From contig JAOBWK010000085.1 in the NCBI GenBank assembly GCA_025463305.1, forward strand, positions 1-64,000: a stretch of DNA of 64,000 nucleotides, written 5' to 3'. Position numbers and translations under genes: made by a program. Of this stretch, positions 41,547 to 49,898 are shown in pieces (the stretch's first letter is position 1; every line of letters starts with the position of its first letter). This DNA is from Ilumatobacteraceae bacterium. Its GTDB lineage: Bacteria; Actinomycetota; Acidimicrobiia; Acidimicrobiales; Ilumatobacteraceae. The notes beneath the pieces are model-generated. The model had not been told where the DNA came from. It saw only the letters and a list, made by a program, of their open reading frames with translations, and searched no databases.

Positions 41547-43712
41547 TCACCCGGTCCGGGTGGCCTCGGCAATCAGCTCGGGGCCCATGAAGCGAGACGC
41601 CAGGTCGAGGGCGGTCGCCGTGGTCTCGTGGATCCCGTCCGGCCGGTACGACAGATCCGTCTCCGCGCCGACCTGCTCCATCCACGCGCGCAGGTCGATC
41701 ACCGCGGCGCGCGCGGGATGCACGGCGGCGACGGTGGTCATGACGTGATCGATGACCCAGTGCGCACCTGGGTCGCGCGCCGGCATCGTGTGATCCACCC
41801 AGTACGGATCGATCGTCGGCGGGCGCACCCATGCGACGTGCGCGGTCGACGTGTCGAGGATCATCTCCTCGATCGCGAGGTAGTCGGGAATCGCGTGGGT
41901 CAGGAACTCGTGATCGGTTGGCGCGAGGTAGGTCCCGCCTGCGGCGAACTGGCGCGGGAGGACGTCGTTGATGGTGGTCATCAGCATGACCACGTCGGGA
42001 TGCAAGGTCTCGAGGGCATGCGGCAGATCCACGTCGAGCTGCCGCGCGCAGTCGGTGGCGAACGTGCCGACCGCCTCCGCCATGCCGGGATCCGGGAGCA
42101 CCGTACCTTCGCGCACGAACCCGCAGCCCGGCTCGGCGAGCACGTCGACCTGTGCCACCGTCGGGTTCGCCACGGCCCACTGCACGAGCCCGGTGCCGAC
42201 GGCCTGCGCCGTGGAGTCGCCCACGACGACGATCCGCACGGGCCGGCTGAGCGCCGGGAGCGGCGGCACGATGATCTCGCTGGGATCCAGCACCGACGAG
42301 TTCGTCACCGACGAGTTGGTCACCGACGAGCCCGCTGCGATCGTGGCCGGGGTCGTGGTCAGCGGCGTCGCCGCTGATGTCGTCGCCGGTGTCGGTGTGG
42401 TCTCGGCCGCGGCCGCTGTCGTGGTCGCGGTCGCGGGCACGATCGACGGTGGGACCGTGGTCGCCGGCGCGGTCGTCGGCGGTGTGGCCAGCGGGGCAAC
42501 CGAGCCGTCGGTGGGGATCTCGGCCGCAGCGACAGCCGACGCGCTCGCCGTCCAGTAGGTGGCGGTGCGGGTGGGCACGAAGGCGATGCCGATGACCAGC
42601 AGCCCGACGGCACAGGTCGCGTACATCAGGGTGCGCGCACCATCCCACGTCGAGCGGCGGATCGGACGCTCGATCGCGAAGTACGAGACGACCGCGATGC
42701 CGAGCGTTGCCGACAGGCGGAGCGCCAGCAGCTGCCATCCGCCGCGACCGACCCGCTGCGCGGAGATCAGCACGAAGATCGGGAAGTGGTACAGGTACAC
42801 CCCGTAGCTGATCGCGCCGAGGCCCACCATCGGCCGCCACGACAGCGCGGTCACCACCGGACCCGGACGTTGCAGACCGAGGAGCAGGCCCGCGCTCGCG
42901 ACCGCGAGCAGCGGGAAGGCACCGTGGTACGCAGGGCCGCCCGCCGCAGGCAGCACGACCGCGAGCGCCACGATGACGGCGACGAAGACCGGCGCCATCC
43001 AGGCACGTGGCTCCGGCGCCCGACCGTCGCGGATCGCGACGGCGAGGAGCGCGCCGATCAGGATCTCCGCGGCACGCGCGGGCGTCGCCCAGTACGCCGC
43101 GTCGCGGCCCCACACGAGGGCGATCACAGGCGCCGCGACGGCGAACGCCAGGACCACGCCGAGCATCAGCCGGGTCAGGCTCCAGCCCCGACGACGAGCG
43201 AGGCGGGCGAGCCCCCAGAAGCACAGCGGCCACAGCCAGTAGAACTGCTCCTCGACGGCGAGCGACCAGTAGTGGTCGAGGGGCGACACGAGCCCGGCCG
43301 ACTTGCTCTGCAGATCGGTGTAGCTGCCACCGCCGGCGAGCTGCACCCAGTTCGCCACCTGGAACAGCGCGCCGAGTGCGTCGCGTCGGATGTGATCAGC
43401 CCCGCGCCAGACGTCGTGGCCGGCGAGGATCGCCACGATCGCGAGGCACAGCGTGCTCGCGGGCAGCAGACGCTTGGCCCGACGTGCGTAGAACCGAGCG
43501 GGCGCGATGCGCTGGGTCGAGTCGAACTCGCGCACGAGCAGCGAGGTGATCAGGAAGCCGGACAGGGTGAAGAAGACCGACACGCCGAAGTAGCCACCGC
43601 GCATCCAGGACACGCCGCCGTGGAACATCAGCACCATCAGCACGGCGAGCGCGCGCAGCCCATCCAACGCCGGCTGATGCTCCAGCCTCGAAGACCCCCC
43701 GGTCCGCCGCAC
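41547..43712 (-). CDS. OafA/YrhL-type membrane acyltransferase with SGNH domain
   Basis: This 721-residue protein has an N-terminal acyltransferase-3 domain (residues 1-375, about ten membrane helices) with the family signatures LDGLRALAVLMVLMFHGGVSWMRGGYFGVSVFFTLSGFLI and SLAVEEQFYWLWP. A Thr/Ala-rich linker (about 400-470) leads to an extracellular SGNH-hydrolase-like domain with the nucleophile motif VVGDST and MLMTTINDV. Such fusions O-acetylate cell-surface sugars: the membrane part moves the acyl group out and the SGNH part transfers it. The acceptor polysaccharide is unknown. The GTG at 43712 lies nine bases after TAGCGT. Confidence 0.92.
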   Translation of the reverse strand: MRRTGGSSRLEHQPALDGLRALAVLMVLMFHGGVSWMRGGYFGVSVFFTLSGFLITSLLVREFDSTQRIAPARFYARRAKRLLPASTLCLAIVAILAGHDVWRGADHIRRDALGALFQVANWVQLAGGGSYTDLQSKSAGLVSPLDHYWSLAVEEQFYWLWPLCFWGLARLARRRGWSLTRLMLGVVLAFAVAAPVIALVWGRDAAYWATPARAAEILIGALLAVAIRDGRAPEPRAWMAPVFVAVIVALAVVLPAAGGPAYHGAFPLLAVASAGLLLGLQRPGPVVTALSWRPMVGLGAISYGVYLYHFPIFVLISAQRVGRGGWQLLALRLSATLGIAVVSYFAIERPIRRSTWDGARTLMYATCAVGLLVIGIAFVPTRTATYWTASASAVAAAEIPTDGSVAPLATPPTTAPATTVPPSIVPATATTTAAAAETTPTPATTSAATPLTTTPATIAAGSSVTNSSVTNSSVLDPSEIIVPPLPALSRPVRIVVVGDSTAQAVGTGLVQWAVANPTVAQVDVLAEPGCGFVREGTVLPDPGMAEAVGTFATDCARQLDVDLPHALETLHPDVVMLMTTINDVLPRQFAAGGTYLAPTDHEFLTHAIPDYLAIEEMILDTSTAHVAWVRPPTIDPYWVDHTMPARDPGAHWVIDHVMTTVAAVHPARAAVIDLRAWMEQVGAETDLSYRPDGIHETTATALDLASRFMGPELIAEATRTG

Positions 43713-43721
43713 TCGCGACGG

Positions 43722-43727
43722 ACGCTA
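43722..43727 (-). promoter_or_regulatory. -10-like box (TAGCGT) for the acyltransferase gene
   Basis: On the minus strand, TAGCGT, then nine bases, then GTG. This gives a 0-3 base leader. It is in the 17-base gap after the thiolase stop. Confidence 0.35.
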
Positions 43728-43729
43728 CC

Positions 43730-44926
43730 TCACTCCGGATCGGTGCCCAAGATGCTGATGAAGCTCACCATCTCGCCCGGGTAGCCGCCGAGGTTGTGGG
43801 TGAGCGCGAGGTTGCGCTTGCCGTACGTGCTGATCCGCCGCTCCTCGGGCGCCTCGCCGCGCAGCTGCAGCCAAGCCTCGTACATCATCCGCAGACCGCT
43901 CGCACCCGTGGGGTGGCCGAAGCTCTTCAGGCCGCCGTCGGGGTTGACGGGGAGGTCGCCGTCGAGGTCGAACGCGCCCGACTCGATCTCCTTCCACGCC
44001 GTGCCGCGCTCGGAGAACCCGAGGTCCTCCATGAGCACGAGCTCGGTGGGCGTGAAGCAGTCGTGCACCTCGGCCATCGCCAGCTCGGTGCGCGGATCGG
44101 TGATGCCGGCCTGCTGGTAGGCGTCCTGCGCACACGCGACGATCTCCGGGAACGTGGTGTAGTCGTACGACGGATCCATCAACCCGCCGCCGTTGCCGGC
44201 CACCATGCTCAGGGCCTTGATGTACAACGGCTTGTCGGTGTACTTGTGGGCATCTTCGGCACGCACGACGATGGCCGCAGCGGCACCGTCGGCGACGCCA
44301 GCGCAGTCGAACACGGACAGGTCGCCGGCGACGGCCGGCATCGCCAGCAGCTGCTCGACGCTCATCTCCTTGCGGAACTGGGCGAGCGGGTTCTTGGCAC
44401 CGTTCTTGTGGTTCTTCGAGGCGATGCGGGCGAGCACCCGCTTCAGCTCGGCGCGGTCCACGCCGTACTTCTGCGCGTACGCGGGGGCCACCATCGAGAA
44501 CATCGCGGCCGCGGTGAGCGTGCGCGAGGTGCCGTCGTTGGGGACGGGGAAGGCGTTGAGCCCCTGCATCCCGCTGTCCTTGACCTTCTCCGCGCCGATG
44601 GCCATCGCGCTGTCGTACGCGCCGCTGGCCACGGCGTAGGCGGCCTGGCGAAGCGCCTCGGAGCCGGTGGCGCAGTAGTTCTCGACGCGGGTGACGGGCT
44701 TGCCCTCGAGCTTGAGCGGGCGAGCGAGCGCGATGCCGCTCATCGCCGACTGGGCGGTGCCGAACCAGTAGGCGTCGACGTCCTGCTTGGTGACGCCGGC
44801 CGACTGGAACGCCGAGTCGCTCGCCTGGATGAGCAGATCGTCGAGGCCCTTGTCCCAGTGCTCGGTGAAGCGCGTGCACCCCATCCCGATGATCGCGACC
44901 CGGTTCTTGATGCCGTGTGATGCCAT
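43730..44926 (-). CDS. Thiolase-family acyl-CoA acetyltransferase (SCP-x-type)
   Basis: This 398-residue thiolase has the acyl-enzyme Cys in VENYCATGSEA, His in AEVHDCFTPTE, and the C-terminal GHPTGASGLRMMYE block. The HDCFT and YPTG-like features, and the lack of the usual C-terminal CxG motif (TLGGYPGEMVSF instead), are typical of the SCP-x/lipid-transfer thiolases, many of which work with a DUF35 partner. Its gene follows a KAS-III/DUF35 fusion gene by one base (TGAcATG). Thiolase with DUF35 and an HMG-CoA-synthase-like partner forms complexes in archaea, and with DUF35 in steroid degradation. A role in beta-oxidation or ketoacyl-CoA chemistry is likely; the substrate is unknown. Confidence 0.9.
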   Translation of the reverse strand: MASHGIKNRVAIIGMGCTRFTEHWDKGLDDLLIQASDSAFQSAGVTKQDVDAYWFGTAQSAMSGIALARPLKLEGKPVTRVENYCATGSEALRQAAYAVASGAYDSAMAIGAEKVKDSGMQGLNAFPVPNDGTSRTLTAAAMFSMVAPAYAQKYGVDRAELKRVLARIASKNHKNGAKNPLAQFRKEMSVEQLLAMPAVAGDLSVFDCAGVADGAAAAIVVRAEDAHKYTDKPLYIKALSMVAGNGGGLMDPSYDYTTFPEIVACAQDAYQQAGITDPRTELAMAEVHDCFTPTELVLMEDLGFSERGTAWKEIESGAFDLDGDLPVNPDGGLKSFGHPTGASGLRMMYEAWLQLRGEAPEERRISTYGKRNLALTHNLGGYPGEMVSFISILGTDPE

Positions 44927-44927
44927 G

Positions 44928-46346
44928 TCAGCCAGCCTCTTCGCTCGTCGGTGCCTGCTCGCCCCGGATCGGACGGGCCTTCCAGAAGTAGTTATGCACC
45001 CCATCGGCAGTGAACAGCTTGCGGAACGTCATTTCTACCCGTCCGCCGATCTCCACCTCGGCGGCATCGACGTCGGTGAGCTCGATCGGCAACCGGCCGC
45101 CACCGTCGAAGTCGACGACGGCGAACACCACCGGCGGGTTGAGCGAGTACGACAGCTTGTCGATCGTGTAGGTGACGATGGTGCCGATGACCTCGGCCAT
45201 CGCCCGCCGCTCGTGATCGATCTGCGCCGGTGGTAGGTGGATCTCGCCTGCGTCGTCGACGGAGCCGACGAAGCCGAACTTCCAATCACGCGACCGGCTC
45301 GAGGCGGTGGCCGACGGGCGCACCGGCTCGGGGCGGCGCGGCGGATCGATGCTGAGGTGACCGCGCCAGCCGAGGTACTTGCCGTACGTGATGGATCCGC
45401 CTGCCGCGACCTGCTCGGCGACGGTGCGACGCGGCGCGTAGCCGGCGATGGCGGCGGTGGTGCGGAACAGGAACACCTCCACACCGTCGGCGAGGACGAC
45501 GAGGGCGATCACCTGATCGGGTGCCGACTGCTCGAGTGCCGACGCGAGCAGCAGCGCCGGTGATGCCGCACCGGTGTTGCCGATGCTGGCAGCCAGCGAG
45601 TCGACGACGGCCGCCGATGGCGCACCGAGCGAGCGGGCGACGCTGGCGTTGGCGCGGTCGTGGGTGCCGGTGACGACGAGGTGGTCGATGTTCTGCGCCT
45701 CGAGCCCGGCGTCGCCGAGCGCCGCCTTCCACGCGAGCGTGGCGAGTGCCGCGTAACGGGTCTCGCCGGGGCGCTCCTCCCAGAGCTTGGACCGGTTGTC
45801 GCCGGGTGTGCGCCAGCGATCGAGGAACTCCTCGGTGGCGACGCCACGGCCGATCAGCTCGGCGAGCAGCGTGCCGTCTGCCGCGGAGCCGAGCACGAGC
45901 GCCGCGGCACCGTCGCCGCCGTTCGATTCGTCGCCCGAGCCGGGCAGGCCGCCGCGCAGGTCGCTGGTGACGACGAGCGCCGGGCCGTTGCCGGACAGGC
46001 CGACGCGGATCGCGCCGACGGCCGACTTCACGGAGCCGAGCACGTCGTACGCGCCGACCTCGGTGTCGAGCCGCAACGCGGCGTGCAGCGTGGTGGCGTT
46101 CGTCTTGTCGAGGTACGGGATCGCGACGGTGCTGAACCACACCGTGGAGGGCGAGATGCCCGAGGTGGCCAGTGCGCCGCGTGCGGCCTCGACGCCCATG
46201 GTCGTGGCGTCCTCGTCGAACGACGCCACCGAGCGCGTGCCCTTGCCGCCACCCGTTCCGGCGATGGCGGCGATGGTGCTGCGGTCCAGCCGTCGGTAGG
46301 GCAGGTGGGTGCCCCAACCGAGGATGCCGCTCGTGGTTCCCGTCAT
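44928..46346 (-). CDS. KAS-III/HMG-CoA-synthase-like protein fused to a DUF35 OB-fold domain
   Basis: This 472-residue protein has a thiolase-fold part (1-320) with KAS-III/HMG-CoA synthase landmarks: ILGWGTHLPYRRL, the GKGTRSVASFDEDATTMGVEAA block, NGGDGAAALVLG, the His-bearing VVTGTHDRANASVARSLG, and the Asn region SLAASIGNTGAASPALLL. At the spot where the catalytic Cys should be, the sequence reads AYDVLGSVKSAVGAI, without Cys. The C-terminal 150 residues are a DUF35 OB-fold (RRAMAEVIGTIVTYTIDKL, AVVDFDGGGRLPIELTDV, GGRVEMTFRKLF), but the zinc-ribbon cysteines that normally precede LPP are absent. GAGAGG lies upstream of the ATG. It probably supports the thiolase structurally or by channelling CoA substrates. 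Confidence 0.85.
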   Translation of the reverse strand: MTGTTSGILGWGTHLPYRRLDRSTIAAIAGTGGGKGTRSVASFDEDATTMGVEAARGALATSGISPSTVWFSTVAIPYLDKTNATTLHAALRLDTEVGAYDVLGSVKSAVGAIRVGLSGNGPALVVTSDLRGGLPGSGDESNGGDGAAALVLGSAADGTLLAELIGRGVATEEFLDRWRTPGDNRSKLWEERPGETRYAALATLAWKAALGDAGLEAQNIDHLVVTGTHDRANASVARSLGAPSAAVVDSLAASIGNTGAASPALLLASALEQSAPDQVIALVVLADGVEVFLFRTTAAIAGYAPRRTVAEQVAAGGSITYGKYLGWRGHLSIDPPRRPEPVRPSATASSRSRDWKFGFVGSVDDAGEIHLPPAQIDHERRAMAEVIGTIVTYTIDKLSYSLNPPVVFAVVDFDGGGRLPIELTDVDAAEVEIGGRVEMTFRKLFTADGVHNYFWKARPIRGEQAPTSEEAG

Positions 46347-46416
46347 GCGCGTGTGCCTCTCTCGATGCGATCGTCGTGCGTCACCGTGCCGAGCCGTCTG
46401 ACATGGCGTCCCGGCG

Positions 46417-46437
46417 ATTCTGACGCCGCGTCAGAAT
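46417..46437. promoter_or_regulatory. Operator-like palindrome, site 1
   Basis: Perfect arms ATTCTGACG and CGTCAGAAT flank CCG. The 9-bp arms and 3-base spacer have the size of a TetR- or FadR-type operator. It lies 46-66 bases upstream of the fadD -10 box and 71-91 bases upstream of the KAS/DUF35 start. The core TGACG-N3-CGTCA recurs at 46509-46521. Confidence 0.65.
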
Positions 46438-46482
46438 ACGTGGGCGATGGGCCCGACCGGTATTCCTGGCGGGGTCGATGGA

Positions 46483-46488
46483 TAGAGT
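46483..46488 (+). promoter_or_regulatory. -10 box (TAGAGT) for fadD
   Basis: TAGAGT, then nine bases, then ATG. A leader of 0-3 bases is expected. No Shine-Dalgarno site is visible. Confidence 0.45.
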
Positions 46489-46497
46489 CACGCACTC

Positions 46498-48126
46498 ATG
46501 GAGACAGTTGACGGACCGTCAGAAACCAGCTCCGACGCCTTCGAGGCGACGCTTGCGTCCACCACCATCCCTGCCGCGATCGATCGTGCGGTGCGCCTGT
46601 TCGGCGACCGTGAGGGCCTCGTCGACGGCACCGGTCCCGATGCCATACGGCTCACCTTCGCCGAGCTGGCCGAGCAGATCGACGTCGCCGCCCAGGCGTT
46701 CGTCGCCGCCGGCATCCAGCCCGGCGACCGGATCTGTATCTGGGGTCCGAACGGACTGCGCTGGCTGCTCGCCGCACTCGGGGGCTACCGCGCCGGCGCC
46801 GTGCTGGTGCCGCTGAACACCCGGTTCAAGGGCGCCGAGGCGGCGTACGTGCTGCGCACCGCCGGCGTGCGGATGCTGTTCACCGTCACCGACTTCCTCG
46901 ACACCGACTACACGTCGCTGCTCACCGGCGACAACGCGGTCGAGACGCTGGAGCAGATCGTCGTCATCTCCGGCGACGTGCCCGATGGCCGGGTCTCGTG
47001 GGACGAGTTCATCGCCGCCGGCAGCGGCGTCGACCGCGCCGAGGTCATCGCCCGCAGCGCCGCGATCCAGCCCGACGACATCAGCGACATCATGTTCACG
47101 AGCGGCACCACCGGCAAGCCGAAGGGCGCGATGATCCGCCACGGCGCGAGCGTCCGCGGCTTCGACGCGTGGGCCACCGTCGTCGGCCTGCGCGCCGGCG
47201 ATCGCTACCTGATCGTCAACCCGTTCTTCCACACGTTCGGGCTCAAGGCCGGCATCATCGCCTGCCTCGTCAAGGGCGCCACCATCGTGCCCCAACCGGT
47301 GTTCGACGTGCCGGCCGTGATGCGGCGCATCCCCGAGGAGCGGATCTCGATGATCCCCGGGCCACCGTCGATCTACCAGACCATCCTCGACCACCCCGAC
47401 CGTGCCCAGTACGACCTGTCGTCGCTGCGCCTCGCGGTGACGGGCGCTGCGCCGGTGTCGGTCGAGCTCGTGCGGCGGATGCGCGAGGAGCTCGGGTTCG
47501 AGACCGTCGTGACCGGCTACGGCCTCACCGAGACCACGGGCATCGTCACGATGTGCCGCCACGACGATCCCGACGAGATCATCGCGAACACCTCCGGCCG
47601 GGCGATCCCCGATGTCGAGGTGCGCCTCGTCGACGACAACGGGGTCGACGTCGAGGTCGGCCAGCCGGGTGAGATCTGGGCCCGCGGCTACAACGTGATG
47701 GCCGGCTACTTCGGCAACCCCGACGCGACTGCCGAGGTGCTGAACGCCGACGGCTGGCTGGCCACCGGCGACGTCGCGGTGCAGGACGCGCAGGGCAACG
47801 TGCAGATCACGGACCGCAAGAAGGACATGTTCATCATGGGCGGCTTCAACGCCTACCCGGCCGAGATCGAGAACGCCCTCGCCGGCTACCCCGGCGTCAG
47901 CCAGGTGGCCGTCATCGGCGTGCCCGACCACCGGATGGGCGAGGTCGGCAAGGCGTACATCGTCCCCCGTCCCGGTGCGACGGTGGTGCCCGACGAGGTC
48001 ATCGCCTGGAGCCGCGCCAACATGGCCAACTACAAGGTGCCCCGCTTCGTCGAGGTCGTCGAGTCCCTCCCGATGAACGCCAGCGGCAAGGTCCTCAAGG
48101 GCGATCTCCGCGCCCGCAACGCCTAA
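46498..48126 (+). CDS. Acyl-CoA synthetase, FadD3-like
   Basis: This 542-residue AMP-forming ligase has the phosphate loop FTSGTTGKPKGAMI, the A5 region TGYGLTETTGI, the A7/A8 blocks GWLATGDVAVQD and ITDRKKDMFIMGGFNAYPAEIE, and the catalytic Lys near MNASGKVLKGDL. The stretch YLIVNPFFHTFGLKAGIIACL and the MIPGPPSIYQTILDHP block resemble mycobacterial FadD3, which activates the steroid C/D-ring acid HIP; this comparison is from memory. It could therefore act on a steroid or other alicyclic propanoate, or on ordinary fatty acids. A second copy of the operator core lies within codons 4-8. It is divergent from the thiolase operon and convergent with an MBL-fold gene; the two stops share bases. 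Confidence 0.88.
   Translation: METVDGPSETSSDAFEATLASTTIPAAIDRAVRLFGDREGLVDGTGPDAIRLTFAELAEQIDVAAQAFVAAGIQPGDRICIWGPNGLRWLLAALGGYRAGAVLVPLNTRFKGAEAAYVLRTAGVRMLFTVTDFLDTDYTSLLTGDNAVETLEQIVVISGDVPDGRVSWDEFIAAGSGVDRAEVIARSAAIQPDDISDIMFTSGTTGKPKGAMIRHGASVRGFDAWATVVGLRAGDRYLIVNPFFHTFGLKAGIIACLVKGATIVPQPVFDVPAVMRRIPEERISMIPGPPSIYQTILDHPDRAQYDLSSLRLAVTGAAPVSVELVRRMREELGFETVVTGYGLTETTGIVTMCRHDDPDEIIANTSGRAIPDVEVRLVDDNGVDVEVGQPGEIWARGYNVMAGYFGNPDATAEVLNADGWLATGDVAVQDAQGNVQITDRKKDMFIMGGFNAYPAEIENALAGYPGVSQVAVIGVPDHRMGEVGKAYIVPRPGATVVPDEVIAWSRANMANYKVPRFVEVVESLPMNASGKVLKGDLRARNA
46509..46521. promoter_or_regulatory. Operator-like palindrome, site 2, inside fadD codons 4-8
   Basis: TGACG-GAC-CGTCA (with the inner bases TGACGG-A-CCGTCA fully symmetric) repeats the core of the palindrome at 46417-46437. 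A repressor bound here would block early elongation from the near-leaderless promoter 21 bases upstream. Confidence 0.5.
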
Positions 48127-48743
48127 CGCCCCAGGGACTCGGCTTCGGCGCCGATGGTGGTGCTGTCGCCGTGGCCGGTGTGCACGATGGTGCTCGCGGG
48201 GAGGGCGAACAGGCGGGTGCGGATGCTCTCGACGATGGTGTCGTAGTCGCTGTAGCTGCGGCCCGTCGCGCCGGGACCACCGCAGAACAGGGTGTCGCCG
48301 CTGAACAGCACGTCGCTGCCGTCGGCGCCCGCGCCGATGATGTGGAAGCAGCAGCAACCGGGCGCGTGGCCGGGGGTGTGCAGCACGCCGAGCTCGTTGC
48401 CGCCGGCGCTGAGCAGCTGGCCGGCCGACAACGGCGCGTCGGGCTCGATGTCGGGGTAGACGACGTGCCACAACATCGTGTCGGCGGGATGGAGCAGGAT
48501 CGGCGCGTCGACCGCGTCCTGGAGCGCCACCGCGGCGTTGATGTGGTCGTTGTGGCCGTGGGTGAGGGCGATCGCCGTGACCCGCCGGCCGTTGACGGCC
48601 TGCACGATGGGCGCCGCGTCGTGGGCGGCATCGATGATGATCACCTCGCGGTCGTCACCCACCAACCAGATGTTGTTGGTCACTTCCCACTCGCCGCCGT
48701 CGAGGGCGAAGATCCCGGTGGTGTTGACCAGTTCGATGGTCAC
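48123..48743 (-). CDS. Metallo-beta-lactamase-fold hydrolase, possible S-formylmycothiol hydrolase
   Basis: This 206-residue glyoxalase-II-like MBL hydrolase has the metal motif LTHGHNDHINAAVAL (H-x-H-x-D-H), His in HTPGHAPGCCCFHI, Asp in FSGDTLFCGGPGATGR, and a final HTGHGDSTTIG. It lies ten bases after a mycothiol-dependent formaldehyde dehydrogenase gene. In mycobacteria the same pair (mscR and the next MBL gene, Rv2260) occurs, and the MBL protein is proposed to hydrolyse S-formylmycothiol to formate. That function is inferred from context. The GTG at 48743 has GAGAG seven bases upstream. Its stop overlaps the convergent fadD stop. Confidence 0.85.
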   Translation of the reverse strand: MTIELVNTTGIFALDGGEWEVTNNIWLVGDDREVIIIDAAHDAAPIVQAVNGRRVTAIALTHGHNDHINAAVALQDAVDAPILLHPADTMLWHVVYPDIEPDAPLSAGQLLSAGGNELGVLHTPGHAPGCCCFHIIGAGADGSDVLFSGDTLFCGGPGATGRSYSDYDTIVESIRTRLFALPASTIVHTGHGDSTTIGAEAESLGR

Positions 48744-48753
48744 AGGACAACTC

Positions 48754-49842
48754 TCACAGGACCACGACGCTGCGGAGGACCTCGCCGCGCTCCATCTTGT
48801 GGAACGCCTCCTCGATGTCGCCGAGGCCGATGGTCTCACTGACGAAGTCCTCGAGCGGCAGGCGGCCCTGGAGGTGGAGGTCGACCAGCATCGGGAAGTC
48901 GCGGCTCGGCAGGCAGTCGCCGTACCAGCTCGGCTTGAGCGCACCGCCGCGACCGAAGAACTCGATCATCGGGATGTCGGGCATCGTCATCGACGGCGTC
49001 GGCACGCCGACCTGCACGACGGTGCCGGCGAGGTCGCGGGCGAAGAACGCCTGGCGGAGCACCTCCGGATGTCCGACGGCCTCGATGCACACGTCGGCGC
49101 CGAGCCCGCCCGTCGCGGCCTGCACACCGGCGACGGCGTCTTCCTTCGAACCGTTGACCGTGTGGGTGGCGCCGAACTGCTTGGCCCACTCGAGCTTGCG
49201 ATCGTCGAGGTCCACCGCGACGATCGTGGTGGCGCCAGCGAGCTTGGCGCCGGCGATCGCGGCGTTGCCGACACCACCGCAGCCGAAGACGGCGACGCTG
49301 TACCCGCGCTGCACCTCACCCGTGAGCATCGCCGCACCGATGCCGGCCATCACGCCGCAGCCGAGCAGACCGGCGACTTCGGGCTTGGCCGCTGGATCGA
49401 CGGGCGTGCACTGGCCGGCGGCGACGAGCGTCTTCTCGGCGAAGGCGCCGATGCCGAGCGCGGCGGACAGCGGCGTGCCGTCTTCGAGCGTCATCTTCTG
49501 GGTGGCGTTGAAGGTGCTGAAGCAGAGGTTCGGCTTGCCGCGCAGGCACGAGCGGCACGTGCCGCAGACGGCCCGCCAGTTGAGCACGACGAAGTCGCCC
49601 GCCTTGACGTTGACCACGTCGGGACCGACGGCTTCGACGATGCCGGCCGCCTCGTGACCGAGCAGGAACGGGAAGTCGTCGTTGATGCCACCTTCGCGGT
49701 AGTGCAGGTCGGTGTGGCAGACGCCGCACGCCTGGACCTTCACCAACGCCTCACCGGGACCGGGATCCGGCACCAGAATGGTGGTCAACTCGACCGGCAG
49801 GCCCTTGCCCTTCGCGACGACGCCCTTGACTGCATGTGCCAT
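48754..49842 (-). CDS. mscR: S-(hydroxymethyl)mycothiol dehydrogenase (mycothiol-dependent formaldehyde dehydrogenase)
   Basis: This 362-residue zinc-dependent alcohol dehydrogenase oxidises the formaldehyde-mycothiol adduct to S-formylmycothiol with NAD. The catalytic zinc ligands are in [21 protein letters not shown] and LGCGVMAG; the structural zinc has four Cys in [15 protein letters not shown]; the NAD motif is [11 protein letters not shown], followed by [15 protein letters not shown]. Sequence features such as [17 protein letters not shown] at the start and the [30 protein letters not shown] block match the MscR/AdhE2 subgroup. The class III ADH role implies that this organism makes mycothiol. 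GGGGAG lies ten bases before the ATG. Confidence 0.9.
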   Translation of the reverse strand: MAHAVKGVVAKGKGLPVELTTILVPDPGPGEALVKVQACGVCHTDLHYREGGINDDFPFLLGHEAAGIVEAVGPDVVNVKAGDFVVLNWRAVCGTCRSCLRGKPNLCFSTFNATQKMTLEDGTPLSAALGIGAFAEKTLVAAGQCTPVDPAAKPEVAGLLGCGVMAGIGAAMLTGEVQRGYSVAVFGCGGVGNAAIAGAKLAGATTIVAVDLDDRKLEWAKQFGATHTVNGSKEDAVAGVQAATGGLGADVCIEAVGHPEVLRQAFFARDLAGTVVQVGVPTPSMTMPDIPMIEFFGRGGALKPSWYGDCLPSRDFPMLVDLHLQGRLPLEDFVSETIGLGDIEEAFHKMERGEVLRSVVVL

Positions 49843-49898
49843 GTGGATCGAACTCCCCGTTGAGTGCCTTCGTTGGTGTTGGGACGGCGCGAGCGACA

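Larger units (their letters stand above)
46347..46497. promoter_or_regulatory. Divergent control region between the KAS/DUF35-thiolase operon and fadD
   Basis: These 151 bases hold one strong palindrome (46417-46437), the fadD -10 box (46483-46488) and, towards the leftward gene, a GAGAGAGG ribosome site. No other element was identified. The leftward promoter could not be placed. Confidence 0.55.

Noticed and set aside
46519..48471. A 650-codon minus-strand frame antisense to fadD
   Set aside because: fadD has every AMP-ligase motif. The antisense product is a repetitive Asp/Val/His shadow.
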